From Marivita sp. (GTDB lineage: Bacteria; Pseudomonadota; Alphaproteobacteria; Rhodobacterales; Rhodobacteraceae), in the NCBI RefSeq assembly GCF_020055675.1, contig NZ_JAIPUS010000007.1, positions 1 through 64,000 on the forward strand: a DNA stretch of 64,000 nucleotides, read 5' to 3'. The notes beneath the pieces are model-generated. The model searched no databases. It saw nothing but the letters and a program-made list of their open reading frames with translations, and was not told where the DNA came from. Each line of letters begins with the position of its first letter. Position 1 is the first letter of the stretch. The position numbers and the translations under genes were made by a program. Shown in pieces: positions 22,437 through 33,209 of the stretch.

Positions 22437-23321
22437 ATGGCTGTCCTCATCGACGAAAACACCAAAGTCATCTGCCAGGGCCTCACCGGAAGCCAGGGCA
22501 CGTTCCACACCGAACAGGCCATCGCTTATGGCACCAAGATGGTCGGCGGCGTGACGCCCGGCAAAGGCGGGCAGACCCATCTCGACCTGCCGGTCTTCAA
22601 CTCGGTCCACGAGGCCAAACACACCACGGGCGCGAATGCTTCCGTGATCTACGTGCCGCCGCCCTTCGCCGCAGATTCCATCCTCGAGGCGATCGACGCC
22701 GAGATGGACGTGATCTGCTGCATCACCGAAGGTATTCCGGTGATGGACATGATGAAGGTCAAGCGCGCGCTGGAGACCTCGAACTCCATCCTGATCGGCC
22801 CGAACTGCCCCGGTGTCATCACACCCGACGCCTGCAAGATCGGCATCATGCCGGGCCACATTCACAAGCGGGGCACCTGCGGCGTGGTTTCGCGCTCGGG
22901 CACGCTGACCTATGAGGCGGTCAAGCAGACCACCGATGTGGGTCTGGGCCAGTCCACCTGCGTCGGCATCGGTGGCGACCCGATCAAGGGCACCGAGCAT
23001 ATCGACGTGCTGGAATGGTTCCTTGCTGACGACGAGACCGAAAGCATCATCATGATCGGGGAAATCGGTGGCTCTGCCGAAGAGGAAGCGGCGCAGTTCC
23101 TCGCCGATGAAAAGAAGAAGGGCCGCTGGAAACCGACCGCCGGGTTCATCGCAGGCCGCACCGCGCCTCCGGGCCGCCGCATGGGCCACGCTGGCGCGAT
23201 TGTCGCCGGTGGCAAGGGCGGTGCCGATGACAAGATCGACGCGATGAAGTCTGCCGGCATCGTTGTGGCCGAGAGCCCTGCAGGTCTTGGCGAAGCGGTT
23301 CTGGAGGCAATCAAGGCATAA
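22437..23321 (+). CDS. sucD: Succinate-CoA ligase alpha subunit
   Basis: The 294-residue catalytic subunit that binds CoA and carries the phosphohistidine. It begins [20 protein letters not shown] (CoA-binding Rossmann domain) and has [27 protein letters not shown] and the active-site His251 in [15 protein letters not shown]. The frame extends upstream, but the ATG at 22437 follows TAGGAG and gives the standard N-terminus. The 83-bp gap to sucC holds a perfect hairpin, and another (23328-23346) follows its stop. Confidence 0.98.
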   Translation: MAVLIDENTKVICQGLTGSQGTFHTEQAIAYGTKMVGGVTPGKGGQTHLDLPVFNSVHEAKHTTGANASVIYVPPPFAADSILEAIDAEMDVICCITEGIPVMDMMKVKRALETSNSILIGPNCPGVITPDACKIGIMPGHIHKRGTCGVVSRSGTLTYEAVKQTTDVGLGQSTCVGIGGDPIKGTEHIDVLEWFLADDETESIIMIGEIGGSAEEEAAQFLADEKKKGRWKPTAGFIAGRTAPPGRRMGHAGAIVAGGKGGADDKIDAMKSAGIVVAESPAGLGEAVLEAIKA

Positions 23322-23327
23322 CGTGTG

Positions 23328-23346
23328 GATGGGCAATATGCCCATC
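23328..23346 (+). repeat. Perfect hairpin in the sucD-DUF805 gap
   Basis: GATGGGCA (23328-23335), loop ATA, TGCCCATC (23339-23346), with flanking GTGT/ACAC pairing after a single-base bulge. There is no T-run. It is one of several hairpins placed at junctions of this operon. Confidence 0.6.
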
Positions 23347-23373
23347 ACACCCACGCCAAAGGAGTCGACAAAG

Positions 23374-23838
23374 ATGACGATGGATTTCCAGACGTCCATT
23401 CGCACCTGCCTGTTGCAGAAATATGCCACCTTTCAGGGGCGGGCATCGCGGTCCGAATATTGGTGGTTCTTTCTCGCCTTCATTATTGGCGGTCTGATCA
23501 CCCAACTGATCTGGTGGGTGCTTTACCTCGTCTATATTCTTGCCGTGATCTGCCCGATGCTCGCGGCGGGGTATCGGCGATTGCAGGATACCGGCCGGCA
23601 GGGGTGGTACATCTTTATCCCTTTCGGTCTGAGCCTGATCACAACGCTGCTCACGCCAACCATGCCCGATCCCGATGCGATGGCCACCGGGCAAATGCCG
23701 AACATGGGGAACATGGCGCTGCTGTCGGTCGTTGGCATTGTGCAGATAATCGTCAGCCTCCTGTTCCTGTGGTGGCTGACACGCCCGTCCGAGCCTGAAA
23801 CCAATGCCTATGGCCCCCCGCCGGCACAAAACGCCTGA
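23374..23838 (+). CDS. DUF805 family membrane protein
   Basis: A 154-residue membrane protein of the DUF805 (YhaH-like) family. The family signature is clear: FQGRASRSEYWWFFLAFIIG near the start and AAGYRRLQDTGRQGWYIFIP in the middle, with three or four hydrophobic segments. Function is unknown in all members. The ATG at 23374 follows AAAGGAG; the open frame upstream would overlap the sucD end. It lies between sucD and sucA on the same strand, so it is transcribed with the 2-oxoglutarate dehydrogenase complex, but nothing ties it to that chemistry. Confidence 0.85.
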   Translation: MTMDFQTSIRTCLLQKYATFQGRASRSEYWWFFLAFIIGGLITQLIWWVLYLVYILAVICPMLAAGYRRLQDTGRQGWYIFIPFGLSLITTLLTPTMPDPDAMATGQMPNMGNMALLSVVGIVQIIVSLLFLWWLTRPSEPETNAYGPPPAQNA

Positions 23839-23870
23839 TATCGTCTGCCCCAAGAAAAAAAGGTTGCGTC

Positions 23871-26843
23871 ATGACAGACCAGAGCCCAAACGATCATTTC
23901 CGCGCCTCGAGCTTCCTGCAAGGGCACAACGCGGCCTATCTGGAACAGATGTACGCGCGCTATGCAAACGATCCGAATGCCGTCGATGACGCATGGCGGA
24001 CGTTCTTCAAACAGCTGGGCGACGATGACACCGCTGTCAGAAATGACGCGACCGGCCCAAGCTGGGCGCGCAGCGATTGGCCACCGACGCCAAATGATGA
24101 TCTGACAGCCGCGCTTGACGGCCAGTGGCCCGTGGTCCCGGCCGAAGCCAAGGCCGCCGGTGACAAGATCAAGGCCAAGGCCAAGGAAACCGGTGTCGAG
24201 GTCACCGACAACGCGATCCAGCGCGCCGTGCTGGACAGTATCCGTGCGCTGATGATCATTCGCGCCTACCGCATCCGGGGGCACCTTGCTGCCGACCTGG
24301 ATCCGCTGGGAATGCGCGAACAGACGCCGCATCCCGAGCTGGACCCCAAATCCTACGGGTTCACCGACGCCGACATGGATCGCCCGATCTTCATCGACAA
24401 CGTTCTGGGCCTTCAAATCGCGTCGATGCAGCAGATACTGGATATCGTGAAACGCACCTATTGCGGCACCTTTGCGCTGCAATACATGCATATCTCGGAC
24501 CCCGAGCAATCCGCATGGCTGAAAGAGCGGATCGAAGGCTACGGCAAGGAGGTCGCCTTTACCCGTGAAGGCCGCAAGGCGATCCTGAACAAGATGGTCG
24601 AGGCCGAAGGCTTTGAAAAGTTCCTGCATGTCAAGTACATGGGCACCAAGCGTTTTGGCCTTGATGGCGGCGAAAGCCTGATCCCGGCGATGGAGCAGAT
24701 CATCAAGCGCGGGGGCTCGCTGGGTTTGAAAGAGGTCGTCATCGGCATGCCGCATCGTGGCCGCCTGTCGGTGCTGGCCAACGTGATGCAAAAGCCCTAT
24801 CGCGCGATCTTCAACGAATTCCAGGGCGGCAGCTTCAAACCCGAAGACGTGGATGGATCGGGCGATGTGAAATACCACCTCGGTGCCTCGTCGGACCGCG
24901 AATTCAATGGCAACTCCGTACACCTGTCCCTGACTGCCAACCCCTCGCATCTCGAGGCGGTGAACCCGGTGGTCCTGGGCAAGGTGCGCGCGAAACAGGA
25001 TCAGTTCAAGGACACCGAACGCAAGCAGATCCTGTCGGTCCTGCTGCACGGAGATGCGGCCTTTGCCGGACAGGGTGTCGTGGCCGAATGTTTCGCGCTC
25101 TCGGGCCTGCGCGGACACCGGACCGGCGGCACGATCCATATCGTCGTGAACAACCAGATCGGATTTACCACGGCGCCGCACTTCTCGCGCTCCTCGCCCT
25201 ACCCCACAGACAACGCGCTTGTGGTCGAGGCGCCGATCTTTCACGTCAACGGGGACGACCCCGAAGCGGTGGTTCACGCCGCCAAGGTCGCGACAGAGTA
25301 CCGGCAGAAATTCGGCAATGACGTTGTCATCGACATCTTCTGCTATCGCCGCTTCGGCCACAACGAAGGCGATGAACCGATGTTCACCAACCCGTTGATG
25401 TACAAGAAGATCAAGCAGCAGAAGACCACCCTGTCACTCTACACGCAACGGCTGATCAAGGATGGCTTGATTCCCGAGGGCGAAATCGAGGACATGAAGG
25501 CCGCGTTCCAGTCCTACCTCAACGATGAATTCGAGGCGGGGCGGAATTACAAACCGAACAAGGCGGACTGGCTGGATGGCCGCTGGTCGCATCTCGACCA
25601 GCACGAACGGGACAAGTATCAGCGCGGCAAAACCTCGATCACGCCGGAAACATTGGCGGATATCGGCAAGGCGCTGACCACCCCGCCCGGGAAATTCACC
25701 CTTCACAAGACGATCAACCGCCTGCTCGACACCCGCAAAGAAATGTTCAAATCCGGAGAAGGCTTCGATTGGGCCACCGCCGAAGCGATGGCCTTCGGCT
25801 CGCTTCTGACCGAAGGCTACCCGGTACGGCTCTCGGGTCAGGACAGTACACGCGGCACGTTCAGCCAGCGGCACTCTGCCCTCGTCAACCAGGACAACGA
25901 GGATCGCTATTATCCTCTCAACCACATCCGCGAGGGGCAGGCGCGCTACGAAGTGATCGACTCGGCCCTGTCGGAATACGCGGTCCTGGGCTTCGAGTAT
26001 GGGTATTCGCTGGCCGAACCCAACGCGCTGACCCTATGGGAGGCGCAGTTCGGCGATTTCGCCAACGGCGCGCAGATCATGTTCGACCAGTTCATCAGCT
26101 CCGGCGAAAGCAAGTGGCTGCGCATGTCGGGTCTCGTCTGCCTGCTGCCGCATGGCTATGAAGGGCAAGGCCCGGAACACTCGTCGGCCCGTCTGGAACG
26201 CTTCCTTCAGACCTGCGGACAGGACAACTGGATCGTCGCCAACTGTACGACACCAGCCAACTACTTTCACATCCTGCGCCGCCAGATCCACCGTGACTTC
26301 CGCAAGCCGCTGATCCTGATGACGCCGAAATCGCTTCTGCGCCACAAGCTCGCCGTGTCAAAGGCGGATGAGTTCACCACCGGGTCGAGCTTCCACCGCG
26401 TTCTGTGGGACGATGCGCAATACGGCAATTCGGACATCGAATTGGCGGCCGATGACAAGATCAAACGCGTCGTGATGTGCTCCGGAAAGGTCTATTTCGA
26501 TCTGCTGGAGGAACGTGACGCACGCGGCATCGACGATGTCTACATCATGCGGTTCGAACAGTTCTATCCGTTCCCGGCGATCTCTGCCGTCAAGGAACTC
26601 GAACGCTTCCCGCAGGCGGAAATGATCTGGTGCCAGGAAGAGCCCAAGAACCAGGGTGCCTGGACCTTCATGGAGCCGAACCTGGAATGGGTGCTGGGCC
26701 GGATCAAGGCCAGGCACGCCCGCCCGCGCTATGTGGGCCGCGCAACATCGGCTTCGCCCGCGACGGGTCTGGCCAGCCAACACAAAGAACAGCAAGCGGC
26801 GCTCGTGAACGAGGCGCTGACGATTGAAGGGACCAATCAATGA
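23871..26843 (+). CDS. sucA: 2-oxoglutarate dehydrogenase E1 component
   Basis: Thiamine-diphosphate-dependent decarboxylase of the 2-oxoglutarate dehydrogenase complex, 990 residues. The N-terminal segment ([20 protein letters not shown]) is the family's E2-interacting region. The core includes [56 protein letters not shown], and [10 protein letters not shown] for cofactor binding. The C-terminal half has [14 protein letters not shown] and [17 protein letters not shown]. It overlaps sucB by ATGA (26840-26843), suggesting coupled translation. It follows the DUF805 gene by 32 bp. Confidence 0.98.
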   Translation: MTDQSPNDHFRASSFLQGHNAAYLEQMYARYANDPNAVDDAWRTFFKQLGDDDTAVRNDATGPSWARSDWPPTPNDDLTAALDGQWPVVPAEAKAAGDKIKAKAKETGVEVTDNAIQRAVLDSIRALMIIRAYRIRGHLAADLDPLGMREQTPHPELDPKSYGFTDADMDRPIFIDNVLGLQIASMQQILDIVKRTYCGTFALQYMHISDPEQSAWLKERIEGYGKEVAFTREGRKAILNKMVEAEGFEKFLHVKYMGTKRFGLDGGESLIPAMEQIIKRGGSLGLKEVVIGMPHRGRLSVLANVMQKPYRAIFNEFQGGSFKPEDVDGSGDVKYHLGASSDREFNGNSVHLSLTANPSHLEAVNPVVLGKVRAKQDQFKDTERKQILSVLLHGDAAFAGQGVVAECFALSGLRGHRTGGTIHIVVNNQIGFTTAPHFSRSSPYPTDNALVVEAPIFHVNGDDPEAVVHAAKVATEYRQKFGNDVVIDIFCYRRFGHNEGDEPMFTNPLMYKKIKQQKTTLSLYTQRLIKDGLIPEGEIEDMKAAFQSYLNDEFEAGRNYKPNKADWLDGRWSHLDQHERDKYQRGKTSITPETLADIGKALTTPPGKFTLHKTINRLLDTRKEMFKSGEGFDWATAEAMAFGSLLTEGYPVRLSGQDSTRGTFSQRHSALVNQDNEDRYYPLNHIREGQARYEVIDSALSEYAVLGFEYGYSLAEPNALTLWEAQFGDFANGAQIMFDQFISSGESKWLRMSGLVCLLPHGYEGQGPEHSSARLERFLQTCGQDNWIVANCTTPANYFHILRRQIHRDFRKPLILMTPKSLLRHKLAVSKADEFTTGSSFHRVLWDDAQYGNSDIELAADDKIKRVVMCSGKVYFDLLEERDARGIDDVYIMRFEQFYPFPAISAVKELERFPQAEMIWCQEEPKNQGAWTFMEPNLEWVLGRIKARHARPRYVGRATSASPATGLASQHKEQQAALVNEALTIEGTNQ

Positions 26844-28384
26844 CCACCGAAGTGCGTGTACCAACTCTGGGCGAATCCGTGACAGAAGCCACGGTTGCCA
26901 CGTGGTTCAAGAAGCCGGGCGACAGCGTCGCGGTCGATGAAATGCTCTGCGAGCTGGAAACCGACAAGGTCACCGTCGAAGTGCCGTCCCCCGCCGCTGG
27001 AAAGCTTGCGGATATCGTCGCCACGGAAGGCGACACTGTCGGTGTCGATGCGCTCCTGGCCAATATCGCCGAGGCAGGAGAGGCTGGCGCAACTCATCCC
27101 GAAGTACGCGCGTCCGAGAAAAAGGCGGCGCCCGCCAAGAAAGAGCCGGCCCCGGCCCAGCAAGAGGGTGGCGACTCCATCGACGTGATGGTGCCGACCC
27201 TTGGAGAATCGGTATCCGAGGCGACGGTTTCGACCTGGTTCAAGAAGGTTGGCGACACCGTGGCACAGGACGAGATGCTGTGCGAGCTGGAGACAGACAA
27301 GGTCTCCGTCGAAGTCCCCGCTCCCAGCGCCGGAACACTGTCCGAGATCAGTGCCGAGGAAGGCAGCACCGTCGAAGCCGGCGGCAAGCTGGGTGTGATT
27401 GGCGGCGGTGACGGGGCCGCGGCCTCTGCCTCCGCGCAGGAAGTGGCGCCCCCCCCCGCGGCACAGCCCAGCGATACACGCAGCGGCGATGTCGAAGACG
27501 CACCCTCCGCCAAGAAAGCCATGGCCGAAGCCGGTGTCAGCCGCGATCAGGTTCAGGGGTCGGGCCGGGATGGCCGGATCATGAAAGAAGACGTGGCCAA
27601 GGCGGTCGCCGCAGCGTCGTCAACTCCGACACAAAGCGCGGCACCCCAAAGCGCGCCGCGCGGACCTGTTTCGGCCGATGACGCTTCGCGCGAGGAACGG
27701 GTAAAGATGACCCGCCTGCGCCAGACCATCGCTCGCCGCCTCAAGGATGCTCAGAACACCGCCGCGATCCTGACCACCTATAACGAGGTGGACATGACCG
27801 AGGTGATGGCGCTGCGCAGCCAATACAAGGACCAGTTCGAGAAGAAGCACGGGGTACGGCTAGGCTTCATGTCCTTCTTCACCAAGGCCTGCTGCCATGC
27901 TCTGAAAGAGGTGCCCGAGGTCAATGCCGAGATCGACGGCACGGACATCGTCTACAAGAACTTCGTCCACATGGGCGTCGCCGCCGGCACGCCGCAAGGC
28001 CTGGTGGTCCCGATCATCCGCGACGCCGACGCGATGGGCTTTGCTGCGATCGAGAAGGCCATCAACGAAAAGGGCAAACGCGCCCGCGACGGCAAGCTGT
28101 CCATGGCGGAAATGCAGGGGGGCACCTTCACCATCTCGAACGGGGGTGTCTACGGGTCGCTGATGTCCTCACCGATCCTCAACCCGCCGCAATCGGGCAT
28201 TCTTGGCATGCACAAGATTCAGGATCGCCCGATGGTGGTGAACGGCGAGATCAAGATCCGCCCGATGATGTACCTCGCCCTCAGCTACGACCACCGCATC
28301 GTCGACGGCAAGGGCGCCGTGACCTTCCTCGTGCGCGTCAAGGAAGCGCTGGAAGATCCGCGTCGGTTGTTGATGGATTTGTGA
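26840..28384 (+). CDS. sucB: Dihydrolipoamide succinyltransferase (E2) with two lipoyl domains
   Basis: E2 core of the 2-oxoglutarate dehydrogenase complex, 514 residues. Two lipoyl domains are present: residues about 2-76 (lipoyl Lys43 in [14 protein letters not shown]) and 113-187 (Lys154 in [14 protein letters not shown]), each followed by an Ala/Pro/Lys-rich linker. The E1/E3-binding domain is at about 220-256. The catalytic domain carries [20 protein letters not shown], and the active-site His485 is in [11 protein letters not shown]. Classical SucB has one lipoyl domain. The second adds about 110 residues and is a recent-looking duplication, since the two domains are nearly identical at the lipoyl loop. 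Confidence 0.98.
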   Translation: MTTEVRVPTLGESVTEATVATWFKKPGDSVAVDEMLCELETDKVTVEVPSPAAGKLADIVATEGDTVGVDALLANIAEAGEAGATHPEVRASEKKAAPAKKEPAPAQQEGGDSIDVMVPTLGESVSEATVSTWFKKVGDTVAQDEMLCELETDKVSVEVPAPSAGTLSEISAEEGSTVEAGGKLGVIGGGDGAAASASAQEVAPPPAAQPSDTRSGDVEDAPSAKKAMAEAGVSRDQVQGSGRDGRIMKEDVAKAVAAASSTPTQSAAPQSAPRGPVSADDASREERVKMTRLRQTIARRLKDAQNTAAILTTYNEVDMTEVMALRSQYKDQFEKKHGVRLGFMSFFTKACCHALKEVPEVNAEIDGTDIVYKNFVHMGVAAGTPQGLVVPIIRDADAMGFAAIEKAINEKGKRARDGKLSMAEMQGGTFTISNGGVYGSLMSSPILNPPQSGILGMHKIQDRPMVVNGEIKIRPMMYLALSYDHRIVDGKGAVTFLVRVKEALEDPRRLLMDL

Positions 28385-28392
28385 GGACGGCG

Positions 28393-28440
28393 CGTGCAAG
28401 CACGTCCCCTGCCATGGTGCAGGGTGCGTGATCTCACGCA
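28393..28440 (+). repeat. Three tandem hairpins in the sucB-MAPEG gap
   Basis: Three short perfect dyads follow each other: CGTGC/GCACG (28393-28404), CCTGC/GCAGG (28408-28423) and TGCGTGA/TCACGCA (28425-28440). The last resembles the hairpin after sucC. There is no T-run. The cluster begins eight bases after the sucB stop and could protect or process the upstream mRNA. Confidence 0.6.
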
Positions 28441-28458
28441 ATTAATGGTGCCTACAAC

Positions 28459-28848
28459 ATGACCCCCGAACTCACCGCCCTTACCCTCGCCGCCCTTTTG
28501 CAGATCCTTCAGCTCGTGCTCTACTCGATCGTCGGTCAGAAACAGGTCGGCACCAGGGCAGCAATGAAGCCGCGCGACACGCCTGTGCAACTCACCGGCA
28601 CAGCAGGCCGCCTGCAACGCGCGATGGACAACCATTTCGAAGGGCTGATCCTCTTTGGCGTCGCCGTCATGGTCATCACCTATTCCGGACAGAACGATGG
28701 CACGACGGCAATTGCCTGCGCGATCTATCTCGCCGCCCGCGTTCTTTACATCCCGGCCTATGCCTTCGGGTGGGTGCCCTGGCGGTCGGTGATCTGGTCC
28801 GTTGGTTTTCTGGCCACGCTCTACCTGCTATTGACTGCCCTTATGTAG
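28459..28848 (+). CDS. MAPEG family membrane protein
   Basis: A 129-residue protein with four hydrophobic segments of the MAPEG family (membrane-associated proteins in eicosanoid and glutathione metabolism). Visible family features are [20 protein letters not shown], the charged loop before the second segment, and [14 protein letters not shown] (the conserved RxxYxxxY region). Bacterial members are mostly uncharacterised; some bind glutathione. It lies between sucB and lpd, flanked by hairpin clusters on both sides, so its mRNA level may differ from those of its neighbours. Confidence 0.85.
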   Translation: MTPELTALTLAALLQILQLVLYSIVGQKQVGTRAAMKPRDTPVQLTGTAGRLQRAMDNHFEGLILFGVAVMVITYSGQNDGTTAIACAIYLAARVLYIPAYAFGWVPWRSVIWSVGFLATLYLLLTALM

Positions 28849-28876
28849 CTTCATCTTGCCCGTAAACTCCGGGGGA

Positions 28877-28908
28877 GTCGCCGGCACGGCGACGGGGGCA
28901 GCGCCCCC
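28877..28908 (+). repeat. Two adjacent hairpins before lpd, including a GGGGGC-N3-GCCCCC element
   Basis: GTCGCCG/CGGCGAC (28877-28893, loop GCA) is directly followed by GGGGGC/GCCCCC (28894-28908, loop AGC). The same pair design, a variable hairpin and then a GGGGGC-N3-GCCCCC hairpin, occurs after rimO at 50124-50167. I recall GGGGGC/GCCCCC elements as common in Rhodobacterales intergenic regions. Confidence 0.62.
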
Positions 28909-28939
28909 TGCCCCGACCCAACACAAAGGACACCGCAAA

Positions 28940-30328
<1,389 letters not shown>

Positions 30329-30344
30329 ACGGAAAGGACAACGC

Positions 30345-30440
30345 GGCAAGCCGTTTCGAAACGGCTTGCCTGAAGCGCGTTCAAACGCGCTTACACACGC
30401 GGTTTGCAAACCGCGTGTGTAAGGTCCTTCGAAGGACCTT
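30345..30440. repeat. Array of four contiguous perfect palindromes after lpd
   Basis: Four unrelated dyads fill this stretch almost without spacers. They are 30345-30370 (26 bp, half GGCAAGCCGTTTC), 30373-30392 (arms AAGCGCGTT/AACGCGCTT, loop CA), 30393-30420 (28 bp, half ACACACGCGGTTTG, extendable to 30390-30423) and 30421-30440 (20 bp, half AAGGTCCTTC). The array begins 16 bp after the lpd stop. There is no T-run. It may act as a strong 3' mRNA block or as a DNA-level element; I cannot decide from sequence. Confidence 0.85.
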
Positions 30441-30711
30441 TCCTGCCCCTGATGAAAGCGGCGGCGCCCTGTTTCGGGCTGCCATGCGCTTTTGACGACA
30501 GACCGCCTGCAGTTTGGTCACAATCGCCCGTCGTGGGCGCGCACCGTCGTCTTGGCCCCAAGGATCACCGACCGGACGGCGATCTGCGGAGCATGCATCG
30601 GGTCGAGCCGATTATTTCCCTTCCCGTCGGGTTGCAGAGGTGTTCTACATCAGCCTTCTTGCTGATGACGGCGGGTCCTGTGGCACGCGCCGTGCCGGGT
30701 CGGTCTTTGCT
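30441..30711. other. Gene-free stretch between the palindrome array and plsC
   Basis: No convincing gene. Two more small hairpins are present: CATCAGC/GCTGATG (30648-30667) and GGCAC/GTGCC (30682-30696), which may serve the convergent ends of the lpd and plsC transcripts. Confidence 0.5.
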
Positions 30712-31449
30712 TCACTCTTGCGCCACATGGCCCCGGGCCTCGGCGTTCAAACGGTTGGATGCGGTTTCAATCCGGTCTTCCAGCAGGGGCAGAAACATGC
30801 TGCGCGGCAAACCCGGAGGAATCGGATCGAGGAATTCGACAACAGCCGTGCCGGGTCTGCGGTAGATCCCGCGCTTGGGCCAGAACAGCCCCACATTTGT
30901 CGCCACCGGAACGCAAGGCTGGTTCAACTGATCGTAGAGCACCGCTGTGCCGACCTTGTAGGGGGCCTTGACCCCCGGGGCGACCCTTGTGCCCTGCGGA
31001 TAGATGATCAACTGCCCGGGTGTTGCCGCGCCGCTTTCCACTGCCTTGACCATCTGCTTGATGGCCGCGCCACGTTTGCCGCGATCCACGGGAATACACC
31101 CTATGCGCAGCGCGTATTGCCCGACGACGGGCGCGTACATGAGAATGCGCTTCATGATGAACTTGCCAGCCGGCAGGGCTGAAAAGACCAGAAACACATC
31201 CAGAAAGCTCTGGTGCTTGGACGCGATGATACACTTGTAGTCCGGCGCCGCACCGCGAATTTCGGTGCGAAGCCCGATCATCCATGGCGCGGCCCAGCGC
31301 ACGAACAGGCAGACCGCCATACTGCCTGCGCGCGCCCCCTTGCGGGACAGCATCGCCCAGGGAAACAGGACCAGACCGACAACGGCGATCGACAGGTAGA
31401 CCGCGCTGATGAAGATCAGCGAACGCACCCATTGAACCGCGTAAGCCAT
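30712..31449 (-). CDS. plsC: 1-acyl-sn-glycerol-3-phosphate acyltransferase
   Basis: A 245-residue acyltransferase that adds the second acyl chain to lysophosphatidic acid at the inner membrane. The HX4D catalytic motif is in SKHQSFLDVF, the glycerophosphate-binding motif is in IIYPQGTR, and an N-terminal hydrophobic segment (FISAVYLSIAVVGLVLF) anchors it. The frame extends upstream, but the ATG at 31449 overlaps the ftsX stop by one base (TGATG) and gives a normal N-terminus, MAYAVQWVRS. It is the last gene of ftsE-ftsX-plsC, an arrangement I recall from related genomes, linking membrane lipid synthesis with division genes. Confidence 0.9.
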   Translation of the reverse strand: MAYAVQWVRSLIFISAVYLSIAVVGLVLFPWAMLSRKGARAGSMAVCLFVRWAAPWMIGLRTEIRGAAPDYKCIIASKHQSFLDVFLVFSALPAGKFIMKRILMYAPVVGQYALRIGCIPVDRGKRGAAIKQMVKAVESGAATPGQLIIYPQGTRVAPGVKAPYKVGTAVLYDQLNQPCVPVATNVGLFWPKRGIYRRPGTAVVEFLDPIPPGLPRSMFLPLLEDRIETASNRLNAEARGHVAQE

Positions 31450-32354
31450 CACGCCAATTCCCCCAGGACCCGGCGTGCGGCGTATTGCGTGGCGATGAAC
31501 GCGACCAGCCCAGAGAGCGGCGGGATCAGCATGACCCAGACCCAGCCCCATCCCTGGAGTCTCAGGTCGGTCAGGAACCCGGTTGCATCATCCTGCGCCG
31601 GGATCAGGAACAATGATGCGATGCCGAAAAACGTGCCGAACGCGGCCCCGGTCAGCGCCCGCAGCGCGAATCGGCGGACAAAGGCGCTGGCAATGTAGGT
31701 GTCCTTCGCCCCGACCAGCCGCAAAACCGCGATCACCTGCGCATTTGCGGCAAGCGCGGCATTAGCCGCAAGCGTGACCATCGCCGCCGTTGCCAGCGCG
31801 ATCAGAAGGGTCGATGCCCAGCCAAGCAACCTTAGCCGTGCAGCGGCGTCGATCAGCGGGCGGCGCCAGCGGGCGTGATCATCGAGCACGGCTGCGGGGG
31901 CCTCTGCCGAAAGGCGCAGGCGCAGGCCCGCGGCGTCATAGCCCTCATCACTTTCGGTGATGTCGATCAGTTGCGGCAGCGGCAGATCCTCGACCGGCAG
32001 GGTTGCGCCGAACCAGGGGCTCAGCAGCGCGCGCTGCTGGTCCAGCGACAGCGCCCGCGCCTCTTCGATGCCGGGCGTCGTCCGCAGAACGCGCAGCGCC
32101 GCCTCGGTCTGGGTCGCGGCTTCGCCAGCGGGCGCCGAGATGCGCAGGGTCGACGATTGCGCCAGTTCGTCCCCCCATCGATCCGCGACACGGCCCGCTG
32201 CCGACGACAGCGCCAGCGCGAACACGGCAAGAAAGGCCATTGCAAAGGCGCTGAACACGGTCAGCCGGGCGGTAAAGCCGGTGGGCGGTACCACGCGATC
32301 GGCCTTTTCGTCGAATTGCAGCATCTTGGCCATGGCGCGCGGGTTTAAGGTCAC
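31449..32354 (-). CDS. ftsX: Cell division protein FtsX-like permease
   Basis: A 301-residue membrane protein: a cytoplasmic N-terminus, a first membrane segment (FSAFAMAFLAVFALALSSAA), a periplasmic domain of about 120 residues, then three C-terminal membrane segments of the FtsX/MacB permease type (IAVLRLVGAKDTYI between them). With FtsE it would transmit ATP-driven conformational change to periplasmic peptidoglycan hydrolases. The GTG at 32354 overlaps the ftsE stop (GTGA); an ATG seven codons later is an alternative start. The partner hydrolase is not in the window. Confidence 0.88.
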   Translation of the reverse strand: MTLNPRAMAKMLQFDEKADRVVPPTGFTARLTVFSAFAMAFLAVFALALSSAAGRVADRWGDELAQSSTLRISAPAGEAATQTEAALRVLRTTPGIEEARALSLDQQRALLSPWFGATLPVEDLPLPQLIDITESDEGYDAAGLRLRLSAEAPAAVLDDHARWRRPLIDAAARLRLLGWASTLLIALATAAMVTLAANAALAANAQVIAVLRLVGAKDTYIASAFVRRFALRALTGAAFGTFFGIASLFLIPAQDDATGFLTDLRLQGWGWVWVMLIPPLSGLVAFIATQYAARRVLGELA

Positions 32355-33028
32355 AGATCCGCCCCCGCCACCTGCAAACGCCTGTTCGAGATGCGCAGAA
32401 CACGGGTCTGCACCTGTGCCTTGGCGGCGCGGATCAGGCCGAGATCATGCGTGGCGACAAGTACCGTCTTGCCCATGCGGTTCAACTCGACCAGCAACAT
32501 CAGCAAGCGCTGCGACATGTCCCAGTCGATATTGCCGGTGGGTTCATCCGCGAGGATCACATCGGGCGACATAATCACGGCGCGCGCCAATGCCGCGCGC
32601 TGGCGTTCACCACCGGACAGTTCCGGCGGCACGGCATCGGCGCGCGCGGTCAACCCGACCCAGGCCATGAGCTCTTTCAGATCGGCCTCGTTATCGGCGA
32701 CATCCTGACCCGAGACGGCCAGCGGCAGGGCAACGTTTTCGGTGACCGGCAGATGGTCAAGAAACTGGCAATCCTGGTGCACGACGCCGATCTTGCGCCG
32801 CATCAGCGCCACGTCATCCCGGCTCAGGCCACGCACGTCGCGATCGAACAGGCGCACGTGCCCGGATGTCGCCTGAAGCGCGCCGTAACAGAGCTTGAGG
32901 AACGTGGTCTTCCCCGATCCCGACGGGCCGGTCAGGAAATGGAACGATCCCGGCGGAACGCTCAGGGTCATGTCTGTCAACAATTCACCGCCGCCATAAC
33001 TGTAGGCCACGTTTTCCAGCTCGATCAC
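32351..33028 (-). CDS. ftsE: Cell division ATP-binding protein FtsE
   Basis: A 225-residue ABC ATPase. It has the Walker A motif GPSGSGKTT, a Q-loop (VVHQDCQFLDHL), the signature LSGGERQRAALARA, Walker B ILADEPTGN and the switch histidine in VATHDL. It starts MIELENVAYSYGGGELLTDM, as FtsE proteins do. It is the first gene of ftsE-ftsX-plsC; its stop overlaps the ftsX GTG by four bases. It is divergent from a zinc-ribbon protein gene, with about 180 bp between them. Confidence 0.93.
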   Translation of the reverse strand: MIELENVAYSYGGGELLTDMTLSVPPGSFHFLTGPSGSGKTTFLKLCYGALQATSGHVRLFDRDVRGLSRDDVALMRRKIGVVHQDCQFLDHLPVTENVALPLAVSGQDVADNEADLKELMAWVGLTARADAVPPELSGGERQRAALARAVIMSPDVILADEPTGNIDWDMSQRLLMLLVELNRMGKTVLVATHDLGLIRAAKAQVQTRVLRISNRRLQVAGADL

Positions 33029-33209
33029 GGCGGTCTTGTCCCTGCCTTTTGTTCGGCGTAGTTGTGCCTGAGCATCGTTGCGGTTTCAATCCGGCGGACG
33101 GTCCAGAATTGTGTTTAACACGAACAATCGCGCGCCTATGGTGCTTTGAACGGTGGGTATAGACATTGGCCGCCAGTTGTGGGCCAATGAGACGGGGGCA
33201 ACAGGCAAT

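Noticed and set aside
30373-30440. CRISPR array or tandem repeat after lpd
   Set aside because: The four units are palindromes of different sequence without a common repeat or spacers.
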